A stretch of 64,000 nt of DNA from Chitinophagaceae bacterium. GTDB taxonomy: Bacteria; Bacteroidota; Bacteroidia; Chitinophagales; Chitinophagaceae. Below the pieces are notes generated by a model. The model did not search any database, was not told where the DNA came from, and saw only the letters and a list, made by a program, of their open reading frames with translations. The position numbers were made by a program, and so were the translations under genes. Below, in pieces: positions 54,539 to 63,140 of the stretch; position 1 is the stretch's first letter; each line of letters starts with the position of its first letter. Where the stretch lies: assembly GCA_022843585.1 (NCBI GenBank), contig JALHNJ010000006.1, positions 124,001 to 188,000 of the forward strand, read 5' to 3'.

Positions 54539-55825
54539 TTATCTCAACTTCAGCGTTACGATACTCAACACCACTAACAACACCGTCACTATCCAAAACC
54601 GGTTCACAATTTTTACTTCATGGTATCCTTTAACCTGGTAATGGTGATGAAGCGGTGCTTTTAAAAAAGCTCTCTTTCCAACACCAAACTTTCTCTTCGT
54701 GTATTTAAAATATCCAACCTGTATCATCACACTTGCTGTTTCCACAAAGAATACTCCACAAAAAATGGGTATCAATAATTCCTTATGAACAATGATGGCC
54801 AAGGCTGCTATGATTCCTCCTAATGTCAAACTACCCGTATCACCCATAAAAATTTGCGCCGGATAAGAGTTGTACCATAAGAAACCAATACAAGCCCCGA
54901 TCATCGCTGCAATAAAAATGGACAGCTCTCCCAAATCAGGTATATACATAATGTTGAGATAATCCGCAAACACCAGGTTGCCACTTGCGTAAGCGAATAT
55001 GCCGAGTAACACTCCTATTATAGCAGATGTCCCGGTAGCTAGCCCATCCAATCCATCGGTAAGATTGGAACCATTAGATACAGCAGTGATAATAAAAATC
55101 ACAATCAATATGTAAAGAACCCATGTATAATCTCTCCACGAAGCCGGTAACAGTTTTGAGTAGTTAAACTCATGATTTTTTACAAATGGAATGGTTGTTA
55201 CTGTTGCCGTATTCGCTTCTACAAAATATTTTGTACTTCCATTGACCTGCTTTTGTATAACAATTGTCTTTGGATCACTTGGTGGTATTGTTCCCACATA
55301 CTCTCGCCATATTCTTACTTCGCTATTAAAATAAAGTGTCGCTCCAACTGTAATCCCTAATCCAACCTGTCCCAAAATTTTAAACCATCCTGCTAAACCA
55401 TCTTTTCCACTCTTGGAATATTTCTCTCCTTTTTGTTCTGCTTGCCTTTTTCCCTTCAGCTTCAGGTAATCATCTATAAAACCTATTATACCTAACCATA
55501 CTGTACTCACCAACATCAACTGCACATATACTTTTGTCAGATCCGCCAATAACAAGGTGGGTATAATGATGGCGAGAATAATAATGATTCCACCCATCGT
55601 TGGTGTACCTTTTTTACTTTCTTGCCCCGCCAATCCTTCTTCTCGTATACTTTCACCTATCTGCTTTTTTTGTAAGAAGTTAATTAGCTTTTTACCATAG
55701 AATGTGGTGATAAAAAGCGACAACAACACTGCTATTAATACACGGAAAGTGATGAATTCAAAGAGACGATGCCCCGGGAACTTTATTCCTTCACTATTCA
55801 ACCAATCAAATAAGTGATATAGCAT
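54539..55825 (-). CDS. mraY: Phospho-MurNAc-pentapeptide transferase, with a large loop insertion
   Basis: 428 aa; transfers phospho-MurNAc-pentapeptide to undecaprenyl phosphate to make lipid I. Membrane protein of about ten helices. The motifs KKGTPTMGG, FIDDYLK, NGSNLTDGLDGLATG, MGDTGSLTLGG and APLHHHYQVKGYHE are intact. It is longer than the E. coli enzyme (360 aa) mainly because of an extracytoplasmic insertion of about 70 residues between helices (around 170-235: WREYVGTIPPSDPKTIVIQK, STKYFVEANTATVTTIPFV). I regard the insertion as a lineage feature. Confidence 0.96.
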   Translation of the reverse strand: MLYHLFDWLNSEGIKFPGHRLFEFITFRVLIAVLLSLFITTFYGKKLINFLQKKQIGESIREEGLAGQESKKGTPTMGGIIIILAIIIPTLLLADLTKVYVQLMLVSTVWLGIIGFIDDYLKLKGKRQAEQKGEKYSKSGKDGLAGWFKILGQVGLGITVGATLYFNSEVRIWREYVGTIPPSDPKTIVIQKQVNGSTKYFVEANTATVTTIPFVKNHEFNYSKLLPASWRDYTWVLYILIVIFIITAVSNGSNLTDGLDGLATGTSAIIGVLLGIFAYASGNLVFADYLNIMYIPDLGELSIFIAAMIGACIGFLWYNSYPAQIFMGDTGSLTLGGIIAALAIIVHKELLIPIFCGVFFVETASVMIQVGYFKYTKRKFGVGKRAFLKAPLHHHYQVKGYHEVKIVNRFWIVTVLLVVLSIVTLKLR

Positions 55826-55873
55826 TCCTCGTTTGTTGTTTCTGGTTTACTTTATCTTGCTCCTCGTACCTTG

Positions 55874-57337
55874 TTATTTATCTAACAGCTCAAACATCTC
55901 TTTCACTTCTTCTTTATCATCAAAGTGATTTCTCACTCCTTTTATTTCCTGGTATTTCTCGTGTCCTTTTCCGGCAATTAATACGATGTCTTCCGAATTC
56001 GCTAAACTTATCGCCGTCTTTATTGCTTCCTTTCTGTCAACTATCGAGATATATTTCTTTCTATGCGATACGGCTAATCCTTCTTCCATATCTTTTATTA
56101 TCTGTGCAGGATCCTCGCTTCTCGGATTGTCGCTGGTAAAAATCACTTTGTCACTATGCTCACAAGCCGCTTCTGCCATCACCGGTCTTTTTGTTCTATC
56201 TCTATCTCCACCGCAACCCACCACGGTTATCACTTGCTCAAATCCTTTTTTCAATTTTTTTATCGTTGCCAACACATTTAATAAAGCATCCGGTGTATGT
56301 GCATAATCAACGATCGCAATCACTTTCTCTTTGGGCGAAACGATATAATCAAATCTTCCTTCCGCTCCTGTCAACACACTCAATGCTGTTAACACTTCTT
56401 GTTTATCTTCTCCCAAACAAACCGCTGCACCATATACCGCTAACAGATTATATGCATTAAACTCACCGATCAACCTGAAGTGTACTTCTATATCATTCAC
56501 CGTCATCATTAACCCATGCAGGCTGTTGTCTAAAATCTTTCCTTTAAACTCAGCGACTGTTTTCAGACTGTAGTAATACTTTTTCGCATTAGTATTCTGC
56601 AGCATCACCGTTCCTCTTTTATCATCTGCATTGCTTATAGCAAATGCTGCTGATGATAATGAATCAAAGAAGGCCTTCTTTACCCGGATGTACTCATCGA
56701 ATGTTTGATGATAATCCAGGTGATCATGTGTGATATTGCTGAAAACCCCTCCCGCATACTGCAAACCCGTTACCCGGTGCTGATGAATAGCATGTGAACT
56801 TGTTTCCATGAACACATGTGTGCATCCTTCATTCACCATCTGGCTTAACAACTGGTTAAGACTAATGGCATCCGGTGTAGTATGCGTTGCTGGCACTATT
56901 GTAGAGCCGATCTGATTTTCAACAGTGCTTAACAATCCACATTTATATCCCAATCTTGTAAAGAGCTTATATAATAATGTTGCTATCGTTGTTTTTCCAT
57001 TCGTTCCCGTCACCCCCACCAGCTTAATTTTCTCTGATGGTTTGTCGTAAAAATTACTCGCCATATATGCCGCAGCACTTGCACTATTTTCGACCTGCAC
57101 ATATACAACACCTTCTTTCTTCTCAGCCGACAATTCTTCTCCTACTATTACAATAGCTCCATTCTCAATTGCTTTCTCAATGAACTGATGACCGTCTACC
57201 GCTGCTCCCTTTACAGCTACAAATACACTTCCCGGCTGAATCTTTCTCGAATCAATTTGCATGTCACTCACTTCAACCGATGTACTCCCCGCCACCGACC
57301 TGATCCCTACTTTATATAATACATCTTGCAATAACAC
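55874..57337 (-). CDS. murE: UDP-MurNAc-tripeptide synthetase, meso-diaminopimelate type
   Basis: 487 aa; adds the third amino acid to the murein stem peptide. ATP loop GTNGKTTIATLLY, ETSSHAIHQHRV, and the DNPR motif (FTSDNPRSEDP), which marks meso-diaminopimelate rather than lysine specificity. The start is GTG at 57337. murF does not follow; mraY is next, so the final D-Ala-D-Ala ligase gene must be elsewhere. Confidence 0.96.
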   Translation of the reverse strand: MLLQDVLYKVGIRSVAGSTSVEVSDMQIDSRKIQPGSVFVAVKGAAVDGHQFIEKAIENGAIVIVGEELSAEKKEGVVYVQVENSASAAAYMASNFYDKPSEKIKLVGVTGTNGKTTIATLLYKLFTRLGYKCGLLSTVENQIGSTIVPATHTTPDAISLNQLLSQMVNEGCTHVFMETSSHAIHQHRVTGLQYAGGVFSNITHDHLDYHQTFDEYIRVKKAFFDSLSSAAFAISNADDKRGTVMLQNTNAKKYYYSLKTVAEFKGKILDNSLHGLMMTVNDIEVHFRLIGEFNAYNLLAVYGAAVCLGEDKQEVLTALSVLTGAEGRFDYIVSPKEKVIAIVDYAHTPDALLNVLATIKKLKKGFEQVITVVGCGGDRDRTKRPVMAEAACEHSDKVIFTSDNPRSEDPAQIIKDMEEGLAVSHRKKYISIVDRKEAIKTAISLANSEDIVLIAGKGHEKYQEIKGVRNHFDDKEEVKEMFELLDK

Positions 57338-57375
57338 GATAACAACAAACTTTAAACTTCAAACTATAAACCCTC

Positions 57376-59517
57376 TTAACTTAATTCAAGTATTACCGTA
57401 ATCCCTTTTGCCAATGCTGTTCCCGGAGCAACAGATTGCATTGCCACTTTTCCTCTTCCTTTTATGGCTACTTTCAATCCCATATTCTCTAACAGGTAAA
57501 CTGCATCTTTCAATCCCATACCTCTTACATTTGGCATTACCTGTCTGCGAACTGTTGCCTGCTTCATTACGGGTTGATAATTGGCCGCATATACACTTGT
57601 CCAATTACTGTTAGATGATGAATCTTTGTAAGACATATTCATTGTCTGGAATACATTCTTTATATCCGACGTATAACCTGAATAAAAAAACTTTGCACTG
57701 TCTTTTTTCGCAGCATACAAGGATGCATTCTTATTCTCTACATACATTGCATATAGCTTGGTAGCAATTTCTTTAAATACTGGTGCCGCTAATGTGCCAC
57801 CATAATGAGAAGCCGCATGTGGTTTTGTACGAATAACAACTATGCAGGTGTACTGAGGTTTATCAGCCGGAAAATATCCTACGAATGTTGCCTGGTAAAC
57901 TCCATGGGCATATTTAATTGCGCCATCCGATACATGGGCAGTTCCTGTTTTACCCGCAACAGCAAATGGCAATCCTGCCAAAGCTTTTCTTGCAGTTCCT
58001 TCAGTTACTACTGCCCGCATAGCATCTTGTGCATTCTTAATGGCTTCAGGCTTACAAATATTTTCATCCAATACTGTTGGCAAAAATTCTTTTGTAACCA
58101 CTCCATTGCTTTGAATACCGTTTACCAAATACGGTTTCATCATCTTGCCATTATTCGCCACGGCGTTATATAATGTAAGTGTGTGCAAAGGGCTTACCTG
58201 TACCGCATAACCAAAACTCATCCACAACATATTTCCTAAACCAGCTTCTCCTTTTGCAGTTGATAATGGAGCCATGGTGGGCTTGGGTACATTCATTAAA
58301 TCAATTGGTGACCTTGTATCTAAATGGAATTTTTTAAAATAATTTTTGATCTCCGAAGGATTACTTCCAAATGCTTTGAAAGCAAGTTTGCTCATACCCA
58401 CATTCGAACTATGCGCAAAGCAATCTTTTACTGATAATTCAACTGCACTATGTCTTTCTGCATCCACAACAACTTTACCTGGTGCCACCTCCAATCTTCC
58501 TGCACCGCCTACATATACTTTTTCATCAATAGTGCTGCTTCCTTTATCTAATACTGCTAACAATGTTGCCAACTTAATTGTAGACCCAGGCTCTGTAACC
58601 CGCAAAGCATAATTATCATCCTCCCAATAAGTACCATCGCTACGGCGACCCAAATTGGCCATCGCTTTTATCTTACCCGTACTTGTTTCCATTACGATCG
58701 CAGTACCATAAGGACCTTCGCATTGCTGCATCATTCTTAGCAATGCTGTTTCAGTAATGTCCTGGATATTTACATCGATCGTTGTATATATATCTTTTCC
58801 ATTTACCGGATCTGTTTGCGAACCTTCAACCGGAATAGCAGTTCCACCGGCGATGTATCGAACCAATCGCTGTCCATCATGACCGCTCAACACCGTATCA
58901 TAACTTCTTTCTAAACCAACATTCTGTTTTTTAGCGGCGTTATTGGCATCTTTAAATTCTCTCGATAAGCCAATTGTTCTGTTTGCCAATAAGCCAAAGG
59001 GTGTTTCTCTTTTGCTATTCACTTCTACAATTACACCACTTTTATTTCTTCCCTGTCTTACCAATGGAAATTCACGGAACACTTTATAGGTTTCGAAATT
59101 CAATTTCTTTTTTAACGGATAGTAACGCTGATTTTTATTGAAAGCAGTTTTCAAATCTTTTTTATACTGCGCAGCCGTTTTGTCTTTAAAGAAATCAGCC
59201 ATTGAAATAGAGAAGGAGTCAACATTCTCATGAAAACGTTTTCCTTTTTTCTCTGTTAATCCGTCTGCATTAAAATCTATGTAGATATCAAAGGTGGGAA
59301 TTGAAGTGCTAAGCATTTGTCCATCTTCGCTGTAGATCGTACCTCTTTCCGCATCAAGAGAAACAAACCGCTGATGTAAACTGTCGCTCATGTTGCGCCA
59401 GTGATTACCCTGAAATTTTTGAATGTAGAAAGCTCTGCCGAGGACAAGGAAGCTAAGCACCACGATGCCTACAAAACTGAGGTACACCCTCCATAATATG
59501 TCACGTTTAACGTCCAC
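57376..59517 (-). CDS. ftsI: Septal transpeptidase FtsI (PBP3) with a PASTA domain
   Basis: 713 aa; class B penicillin-binding protein that cross-links septal murein. One N-terminal membrane helix (about 10-30), PBP dimerisation domain (about 50-235; DAERGTIYSEDGQMLS), then the transpeptidase with Ser312-Thr-Ile-Lys315 (EPGSTIKLAT), SSN (FAHSSNVGMSK) and KTG (VAGKTGTAH). A single PASTA domain ends the protein (about 650-713: VMPNVRGMGLKDAVYLLENMGLKV). PASTA-tailed FtsI is usual in Bacteroidota and Firmicutes, not in E. coli. The start is GTG at 59517. Confidence 0.95.
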   Translation of the reverse strand: MDVKRDILWRVYLSFVGIVVLSFLVLGRAFYIQKFQGNHWRNMSDSLHQRFVSLDAERGTIYSEDGQMLSTSIPTFDIYIDFNADGLTEKKGKRFHENVDSFSISMADFFKDKTAAQYKKDLKTAFNKNQRYYPLKKKLNFETYKVFREFPLVRQGRNKSGVIVEVNSKRETPFGLLANRTIGLSREFKDANNAAKKQNVGLERSYDTVLSGHDGQRLVRYIAGGTAIPVEGSQTDPVNGKDIYTTIDVNIQDITETALLRMMQQCEGPYGTAIVMETSTGKIKAMANLGRRSDGTYWEDDNYALRVTEPGSTIKLATLLAVLDKGSSTIDEKVYVGGAGRLEVAPGKVVVDAERHSAVELSVKDCFAHSSNVGMSKLAFKAFGSNPSEIKNYFKKFHLDTRSPIDLMNVPKPTMAPLSTAKGEAGLGNMLWMSFGYAVQVSPLHTLTLYNAVANNGKMMKPYLVNGIQSNGVVTKEFLPTVLDENICKPEAIKNAQDAMRAVVTEGTARKALAGLPFAVAGKTGTAHVSDGAIKYAHGVYQATFVGYFPADKPQYTCIVVIRTKPHAASHYGGTLAAPVFKEIATKLYAMYVENKNASLYAAKKDSAKFFYSGYTSDIKNVFQTMNMSYKDSSSNSNWTSVYAANYQPVMKQATVRRQVMPNVRGMGLKDAVYLLENMGLKVAIKGRGKVAMQSVAPGTALAKGITVILELS

Positions 59518-59623
59518 TGTCCGCTGTTAACCTCCGGATTTAGTCCGTTGGTTTGATTTAGTTGTTGTTAGTTGTATTCGTCCGCCTTTTCTCCGTCCAG
59601 TGAAAAGGTTTTATTTAATTCTC

Positions 59624-59983
59624 TTAATTACTTCCTGTTGTATCTCTCAACACTACCGGAGATTGAACCAATTCTTTTAATCCTAATGGTTCCACTGCCT
59701 TGACCAATTCGCTTTGCTTGCTCTGGTACATCACTTTACTTTTTACAGCGATGTACTCATACTTCAATTCTTTTACTTCTTTAGCAGTACGATTTATTTT
59801 ACGGATCGTATTATCTGCATAATGTCCGTTAAATATGTATAGCACCGCCAGCAATGCGAGGAACAAAAAGAACGGCACCTGTTTTACGATAGACTGATAA
59901 TTCAGCCATCGCTTCCAGTTAGCCTGCATAGCAGGTGGCTCTGGTTTAAGGTTCTGTTCTTTTTGTGTTTCTTGTTCCTGCAT
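59624..59983 (-). CDS. ftsL: FtsL-like division protein
   Basis: 119 aa. An N-terminal cytoplasmic segment rich in Gln, Glu and Pro, one membrane helix (about 36-55, VPFFLFLALLAVLYIF) and a periplasmic heptad coiled coil (about 58-95, IRKINRTAKEVKELKYEYIAVKSKVM). The architecture and position between rsmH and ftsI identify FtsL, which with FtsQ activates FtsW-FtsI. The sequence itself is poorly conserved. It lies 106 bp before ftsI and 143 bp after rsmH. Confidence 0.85.
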   Translation of the reverse strand: MQEQETQKEQNLKPEPPAMQANWKRWLNYQSIVKQVPFFLFLALLAVLYIFNGHYADNTIRKINRTAKEVKELKYEYIAVKSKVMYQSKQSELVKAVEPLGLKELVQSPVVLRDTTGSN

Positions 59984-60060
59984 AAAATGAGTTGTTAGCT
60001 CGTTGGTTTTGGTTTTTCATTTCTCCCATATTGATAGGAGGGTTGATTTCAAAGGATATA

Positions 60061-60075
60061 GATTTTCCGAAAATC
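60061..60075. promoter_or_regulatory. 7-bp inverted repeat in the rsmH-ftsL gap
   Basis: GATTTTC-C-GAAAATC is a perfect inverted repeat located between rsmH and ftsL. It may be an mRNA processing or regulatory hairpin; no consensus promoter was found beside it. Confidence 0.3.
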
Positions 60076-60123
60076 TTTACACCTTATATATGTAACTGTT
60101 CTTTTTTACTTTTCGCTACTACC

Positions 60124-60151
60124 GACTTACGACTCATGACTCCCGACTTTC
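60124..60151. repeat. Heptanucleotide array forming the 3' end of rsmH
   Basis: GACTTAC, GACTCAT, GACTCCC and GACTTTC follow in register. On the minus strand they encode the last residues KVGSHES of RsmH and its TAA stop (60129-60127). The units are of the same kind as those in uvrA. Confidence 0.7.
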
Positions 60152-61056
60152 TCTGCTATTCTCAACTTCGAACTTCTCGATCTCGAATTTTGTTTCATCT
60201 CATTATCCGTTGGTACGATCGGCTTTTTAGTTATGATTTTCAATTCGCTTACAGATTCGGTATTGATAAAAGGATTCTCTTCCGGCTCATCAAATGAACC
60301 ACGGCGGAAAAAATTCTTCACCAGTCTGTCCTCGAGGGAATGAAATGTAATGATGGCCACTCTGCCTCCGGGCTTTAACAAGGATGGGATCTGCTCCAGC
60401 ATTTCTTTCAACGCACCTAATTCATCGTTCACTTCTATTCGTAATGCCTGGAAAACCTGGGCGAAGTACTTATTGGGATTTCCTTTCACTATTTCCCGGA
60501 GTGCATTTTTAAAACCATCAATGGTTTTGAGTGAGGCTGTGCTGCGAACATCAACAATTTTTTTAGCTAATGTTTTAGAGTTGGTTACTTCACCATACTG
60601 TTCAAATAGTTTGTGCAACCGTTGTTCAGTATAAGTGTTCACCACATCAAAAGCAGTTAATGTTTGGCGTTGATCCATCCGCATATCCAACTCAGCATTG
60701 TAGCGAATAGAAAATCCTCTGTCCGCTTCATTAAACTGGTGGCTGCTTACACCGAGATCAGCCATAATGCCATCAACCGCAGAAATATTATGCAGGCGAA
60801 GAAACCGTTGCAAGTGACGAAAGTTTTGCGGAACAAAAATGATCCGCTCATCATCCGGCAGGTTTTTTCTTGCATCGTCATCCTGGTCAAAGGCAATCAG
60901 CTTACCCCTTGCACTTAGTTTTGAAAGAATGGCTTTTGAATGTCCGCCACCACCAAAAGTGCAATCCACATAAACACCATCGGGTTGAATGTTGAGGCCG
61001 TCAATTGTTTCTGCAAGCAATACTGGTATGTGATATTGCTCTTCCACACTTATCAA
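60127..61056 (-). CDS. rsmH: 16S rRNA (cytosine-1402-N4)-methyltransferase
   Basis: 309 aa; methylates C1402 in the ribosomal P site. HIPVLLAETIDGL (9-21), SAM loop YVDCTFGGGGHSKAIL (29-44), GIMADLGVSSHQ, DRGFSIR and the C-terminal AIITFHSLEDRLVKNFFRR are family motifs. The C-terminus ends in a segment encoded by heptanucleotide repeats. The frame begins at TTG (61056), overlapping the mraZ stop as TTGA; a GTG three codons later is an alternative. The overlap implies translational coupling with mraZ. Confidence 0.95.
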   Translation of the reverse strand: MISVEEQYHIPVLLAETIDGLNIQPDGVYVDCTFGGGGHSKAILSKLSARGKLIAFDQDDDARKNLPDDERIIFVPQNFRHLQRFLRLHNISAVDGIMADLGVSSHQFNEADRGFSIRYNAELDMRMDQRQTLTAFDVVNTYTEQRLHKLFEQYGEVTNSKTLAKKIVDVRSTASLKTIDGFKNALREIVKGNPNKYFAQVFQALRIEVNDELGALKEMLEQIPSLLKPGGRVAIITFHSLEDRLVKNFFRRGSFDEPEENPFINTESVSELKIITKKPIVPTDNEMKQNSRSRSSKLRIAEKVGSHES

Positions 61057-61508
61057 TTAGTGCCGCCTCCCAATACATCTCGTCCCAAATCACTTAATGC
61101 ATCCGAAGAAATTGAATCAAAGAACTGTTTGTACTTATTACTATCCCAGATTTCTAATTTGTCTCCAGTTGCCATCAACACAATGTCTTTCGTTAGATCC
61201 GCATACATTTTCAGGCTCGGCGGCAACAAGATCCGGCCTGCGGTGTCCGGCTCTACATAAGTAGCGCCGTTCAAAAAAGCCCTTCTGAATTCCCGTTGTT
61301 TAGGATCGAATTCGTTCAGGCCATTAATTTTTGCAAAGAGCGGCTCCCAGGTCCTCATCGGGTAGAGAGCTAAACATTTTTCAAATCCCCTGTTAATAAC
61401 ATAGCGGCTGGTTTCCTCTTCCGGCAATTGCTTTTTGAACCCTGCCGGGAGGAGGAACCGCCCCTTGGCGTCCAAAGTAGCCTCGAATTCTCCGAGAAAG
61501 CCTGTCAT
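61053..61508 (-). CDS. mraZ: MraZ transcriptional regulator
   Basis: 151 aa; first gene of the dcw cluster. Two AbrB-like halves (about 1-70 and 75-151), each with a D-x-x-GR-(F/I)-LLP motif: DAKGRFLLPAGFK and DTAGRILLPPSLK. MraZ forms rings that bind repeats upstream of its own gene and represses the operon in species studied. An AGTGGGAAA element lies inside its promoter here. The stop overlaps the rsmH start. Confidence 0.97.
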   Translation of the reverse strand: MTGFLGEFEATLDAKGRFLLPAGFKKQLPEEETSRYVINRGFEKCLALYPMRTWEPLFAKINGLNEFDPKQREFRRAFLNGATYVEPDTAGRILLPPSLKMYADLTKDIVLMATGDKLEIWDSNKYKQFFDSISSDALSDLGRDVLGGGTN

Positions 61509-61544
61509 TATCAGTTAATTGAGTCAAGTTTGAATTAATTGACA

Positions 61545-61577
61545 CAAAATAACACTTTTTCCCACTTAACTACCAAA
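61545..61577 (-). promoter_or_regulatory. Promoter of the dcw cluster with candidate MraZ sites
   Basis: On the minus strand TTTG (61577-61574), a 21-nt spacer and TTATTTTG (61552-61545) approximate the Bacteroidota consensus 37 nt before mraZ. AGTGGGAAA lies in the spacer and GGTGGGGAT about 35 bp further upstream; both contain TGGG, the core of MraZ boxes known in E. coli. The remainder of the 362-bp gap 61509-61870 shows no gene. Confidence 0.5.
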
Positions 61578-61850
61578 TTTTTCCTATTTTCTTTTATCCC
61601 CACCCGTTTTTGCTCCGAAAAGCAAAACTGTAAAGGGTTTGAGAGAATGTTAGGCGTTTTGGAACTTTTTTATGCTGTATAGGTTGTGGATTGCGGTGGA
61701 TAAGCTGTGAATAGAGCAAGTACGAGGTTGGAAATTTGAAGTACGATGAGAGGCAGTAATTACAAAAATTCTCATTTTTTACCAATGAAAAGTGAAAAAT
61801 ATTCAGGAACACAGTTATAAATAAACGATAGTATTTTCGCCCCTTATCAA

Positions 61851-61869
61851 ATACAACAGTTGGTTGTAT
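61851..61869 (+). promoter_or_regulatory. Hairpin directly before the queA start codon
   Basis: ATACAAC-agttg-GTTGTAT is a perfect 7-bp stem with a 5-nt loop ending one base before the ATG at 61871. In mRNA it would cover the ribosome-binding region; it may instead be a DNA operator. Confidence 0.4.
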
Positions 61870-61870
61870 C

Positions 61871-63136
61871 ATGACAGACCCAAGAAATATATCCATCAAC
61901 GACTACACCTACTCTCTTCCTGAAGAAAGAATAGCGAAATACCCATTAGCAGAAAGAGATGCTTCCAAATTGCTTATTTATAAAAAAGGGGCAATCGAAG
62001 CAGATATTTACAAAAACATTGCTGAAAATGTTCCTAATAACTCATTGCTTGTTTTCAATAATACCAAAGTCGTAGAAGCAAGATTGCTCTTTCATAAATT
62101 AACAGGCGGGGTTATTGAAATATTTTGCCTGGAGCCACATGAACAATACCCTGACATTACAACTGCCATGCTGCAAAAAGAAAAAGTGTTGTGGCAATGT
62201 TTGGTTGGTGGTGCATCTAAATGGAAGGCTGGACAAATATTAGAAAAGAAAATCCAATATGGTGAACAAGAAATCATTTTGTTAGCAAAATATGTTCAGA
62301 AACGAAACGATTCATTCATTATAGAGTTATCATGGACCCCTGCTTCACTCAGTTTTGCAGAAGTATTACATTATGTTGGTGCTATTCCATTACCTCCATA
62401 CATTAAAAGGGCTGTTGAAGAATCGGACCATGAACGATACCAAACAGTATATGCCCATTTTGATGGCTCGGTAGCTGCACCAACAGCTGGCTTACATTTT
62501 ACCGACAACATTTTTAATCAACTCAAAGAAAAAAATATTCAGACTGATTTTGTGACCCTCCATGTTGGCGCCGGAACCTTTAAACCAGTGAAAAGTGACA
62601 CCATGCAAGAACATGAAATGCATGCCGAATGGATTGACGTACCAAAAAAAATTATTGAAACCATTTTAAAGAATCTTGATAATAACATTATTGCTGTTGG
62701 CACTACTTCGCTGCGTACGTTAGAGAGTTTGTATTGGTTGGGAGCAAAACAGTTCGGAATTCGGAGTTCGGAATTCGGAGTTGAACCCGATAGATCGCTA
62801 AGTCTTTTGCAGTGGGAAGCTTATGTTTTGAATGAAAAAAATATCGGCGTAAAAGATTCATTAGAATCCTTGTTGAATTGGATGGAGAAAAATAAGCTGG
62901 AACATTTAGTTGCTAAAACCCAAATACTAATTGCACCGGGTTATAATTTTAAGATTGTAAATGGTTTGATTACTAATTTCCATCAACCGCAATCAACCTT
63001 GCTACTATTAGTTGCTGCACTAATTGGTGACGATTGGAGAAAAGTGTACGCCTATGCTATGCAAAACGATTTTCGTTTTCTTAGTTATGGAGATGGAAGT
63101 CTGCTGTGGAGAAAACAACATCTCAAACTTCAGTAA
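61871..63136 (+). CDS. queA: S-adenosylmethionine:tRNA ribosyltransferase-isomerase
   Basis: 421 aa; transfers the ribosyl group of SAM to 7-aminomethyl-7-deazaguanine in tRNA to make epoxyqueuosine. YSLPEERIAKYPLAERDASKLL near the start, the SVAAPTAGLHFT-type motif (DGSVAAPTAGLHFTDN), THVGAGTFKPV-like VTLHVGAGTFKPVKSD, GTTSLRTLESL and the C-terminal ITNFHQPQSTLLLLVAAL are family motifs. It is longer than the roughly 350-aa norm; one extra segment after GTTSLRTLESLYWLGAK (FGIRSSEFGVEP) is encoded by a heptanucleotide array. It ends 4 bp from the convergent kinase gene. Confidence 0.95.
   Translation: MTDPRNISINDYTYSLPEERIAKYPLAERDASKLLIYKKGAIEADIYKNIAENVPNNSLLVFNNTKVVEARLLFHKLTGGVIEIFCLEPHEQYPDITTAMLQKEKVLWQCLVGGASKWKAGQILEKKIQYGEQEIILLAKYVQKRNDSFIIELSWTPASLSFAEVLHYVGAIPLPPYIKRAVEESDHERYQTVYAHFDGSVAAPTAGLHFTDNIFNQLKEKNIQTDFVTLHVGAGTFKPVKSDTMQEHEMHAEWIDVPKKIIETILKNLDNNIIAVGTTSLRTLESLYWLGAKQFGIRSSEFGVEPDRSLSLLQWEAYVLNEKNIGVKDSLESLLNWMEKNKLEHLVAKTQILIAPGYNFKIVNGLITNFHQPQSTLLLLVAALIGDDWRKVYAYAMQNDFRFLSYGDGSLLWRKQHLKLQ
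62751..62785. repeat. Heptanucleotide tandem array inside queA
   Basis: AGTTCGG, AATTCGG, AGTTCGG, AATTCGG, AGTTGAA in unbroken 7-nt register (a 14-nt unit repeated 2.5 times). It encodes the insertion FGIRSSEFGVE. The units resemble the AGTCCGA/AGTCGGG units of the uvrA array at 4381-4415. Confidence 0.8.
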
Positions 63137-63140
63137 ATTA

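Noticed and set aside
55826-55873. Missing murF between murE and mraY taken as a deletion
   Set aside because: The 48-bp spacing is clean and absence of murF from this position is common in Bacteroidota.
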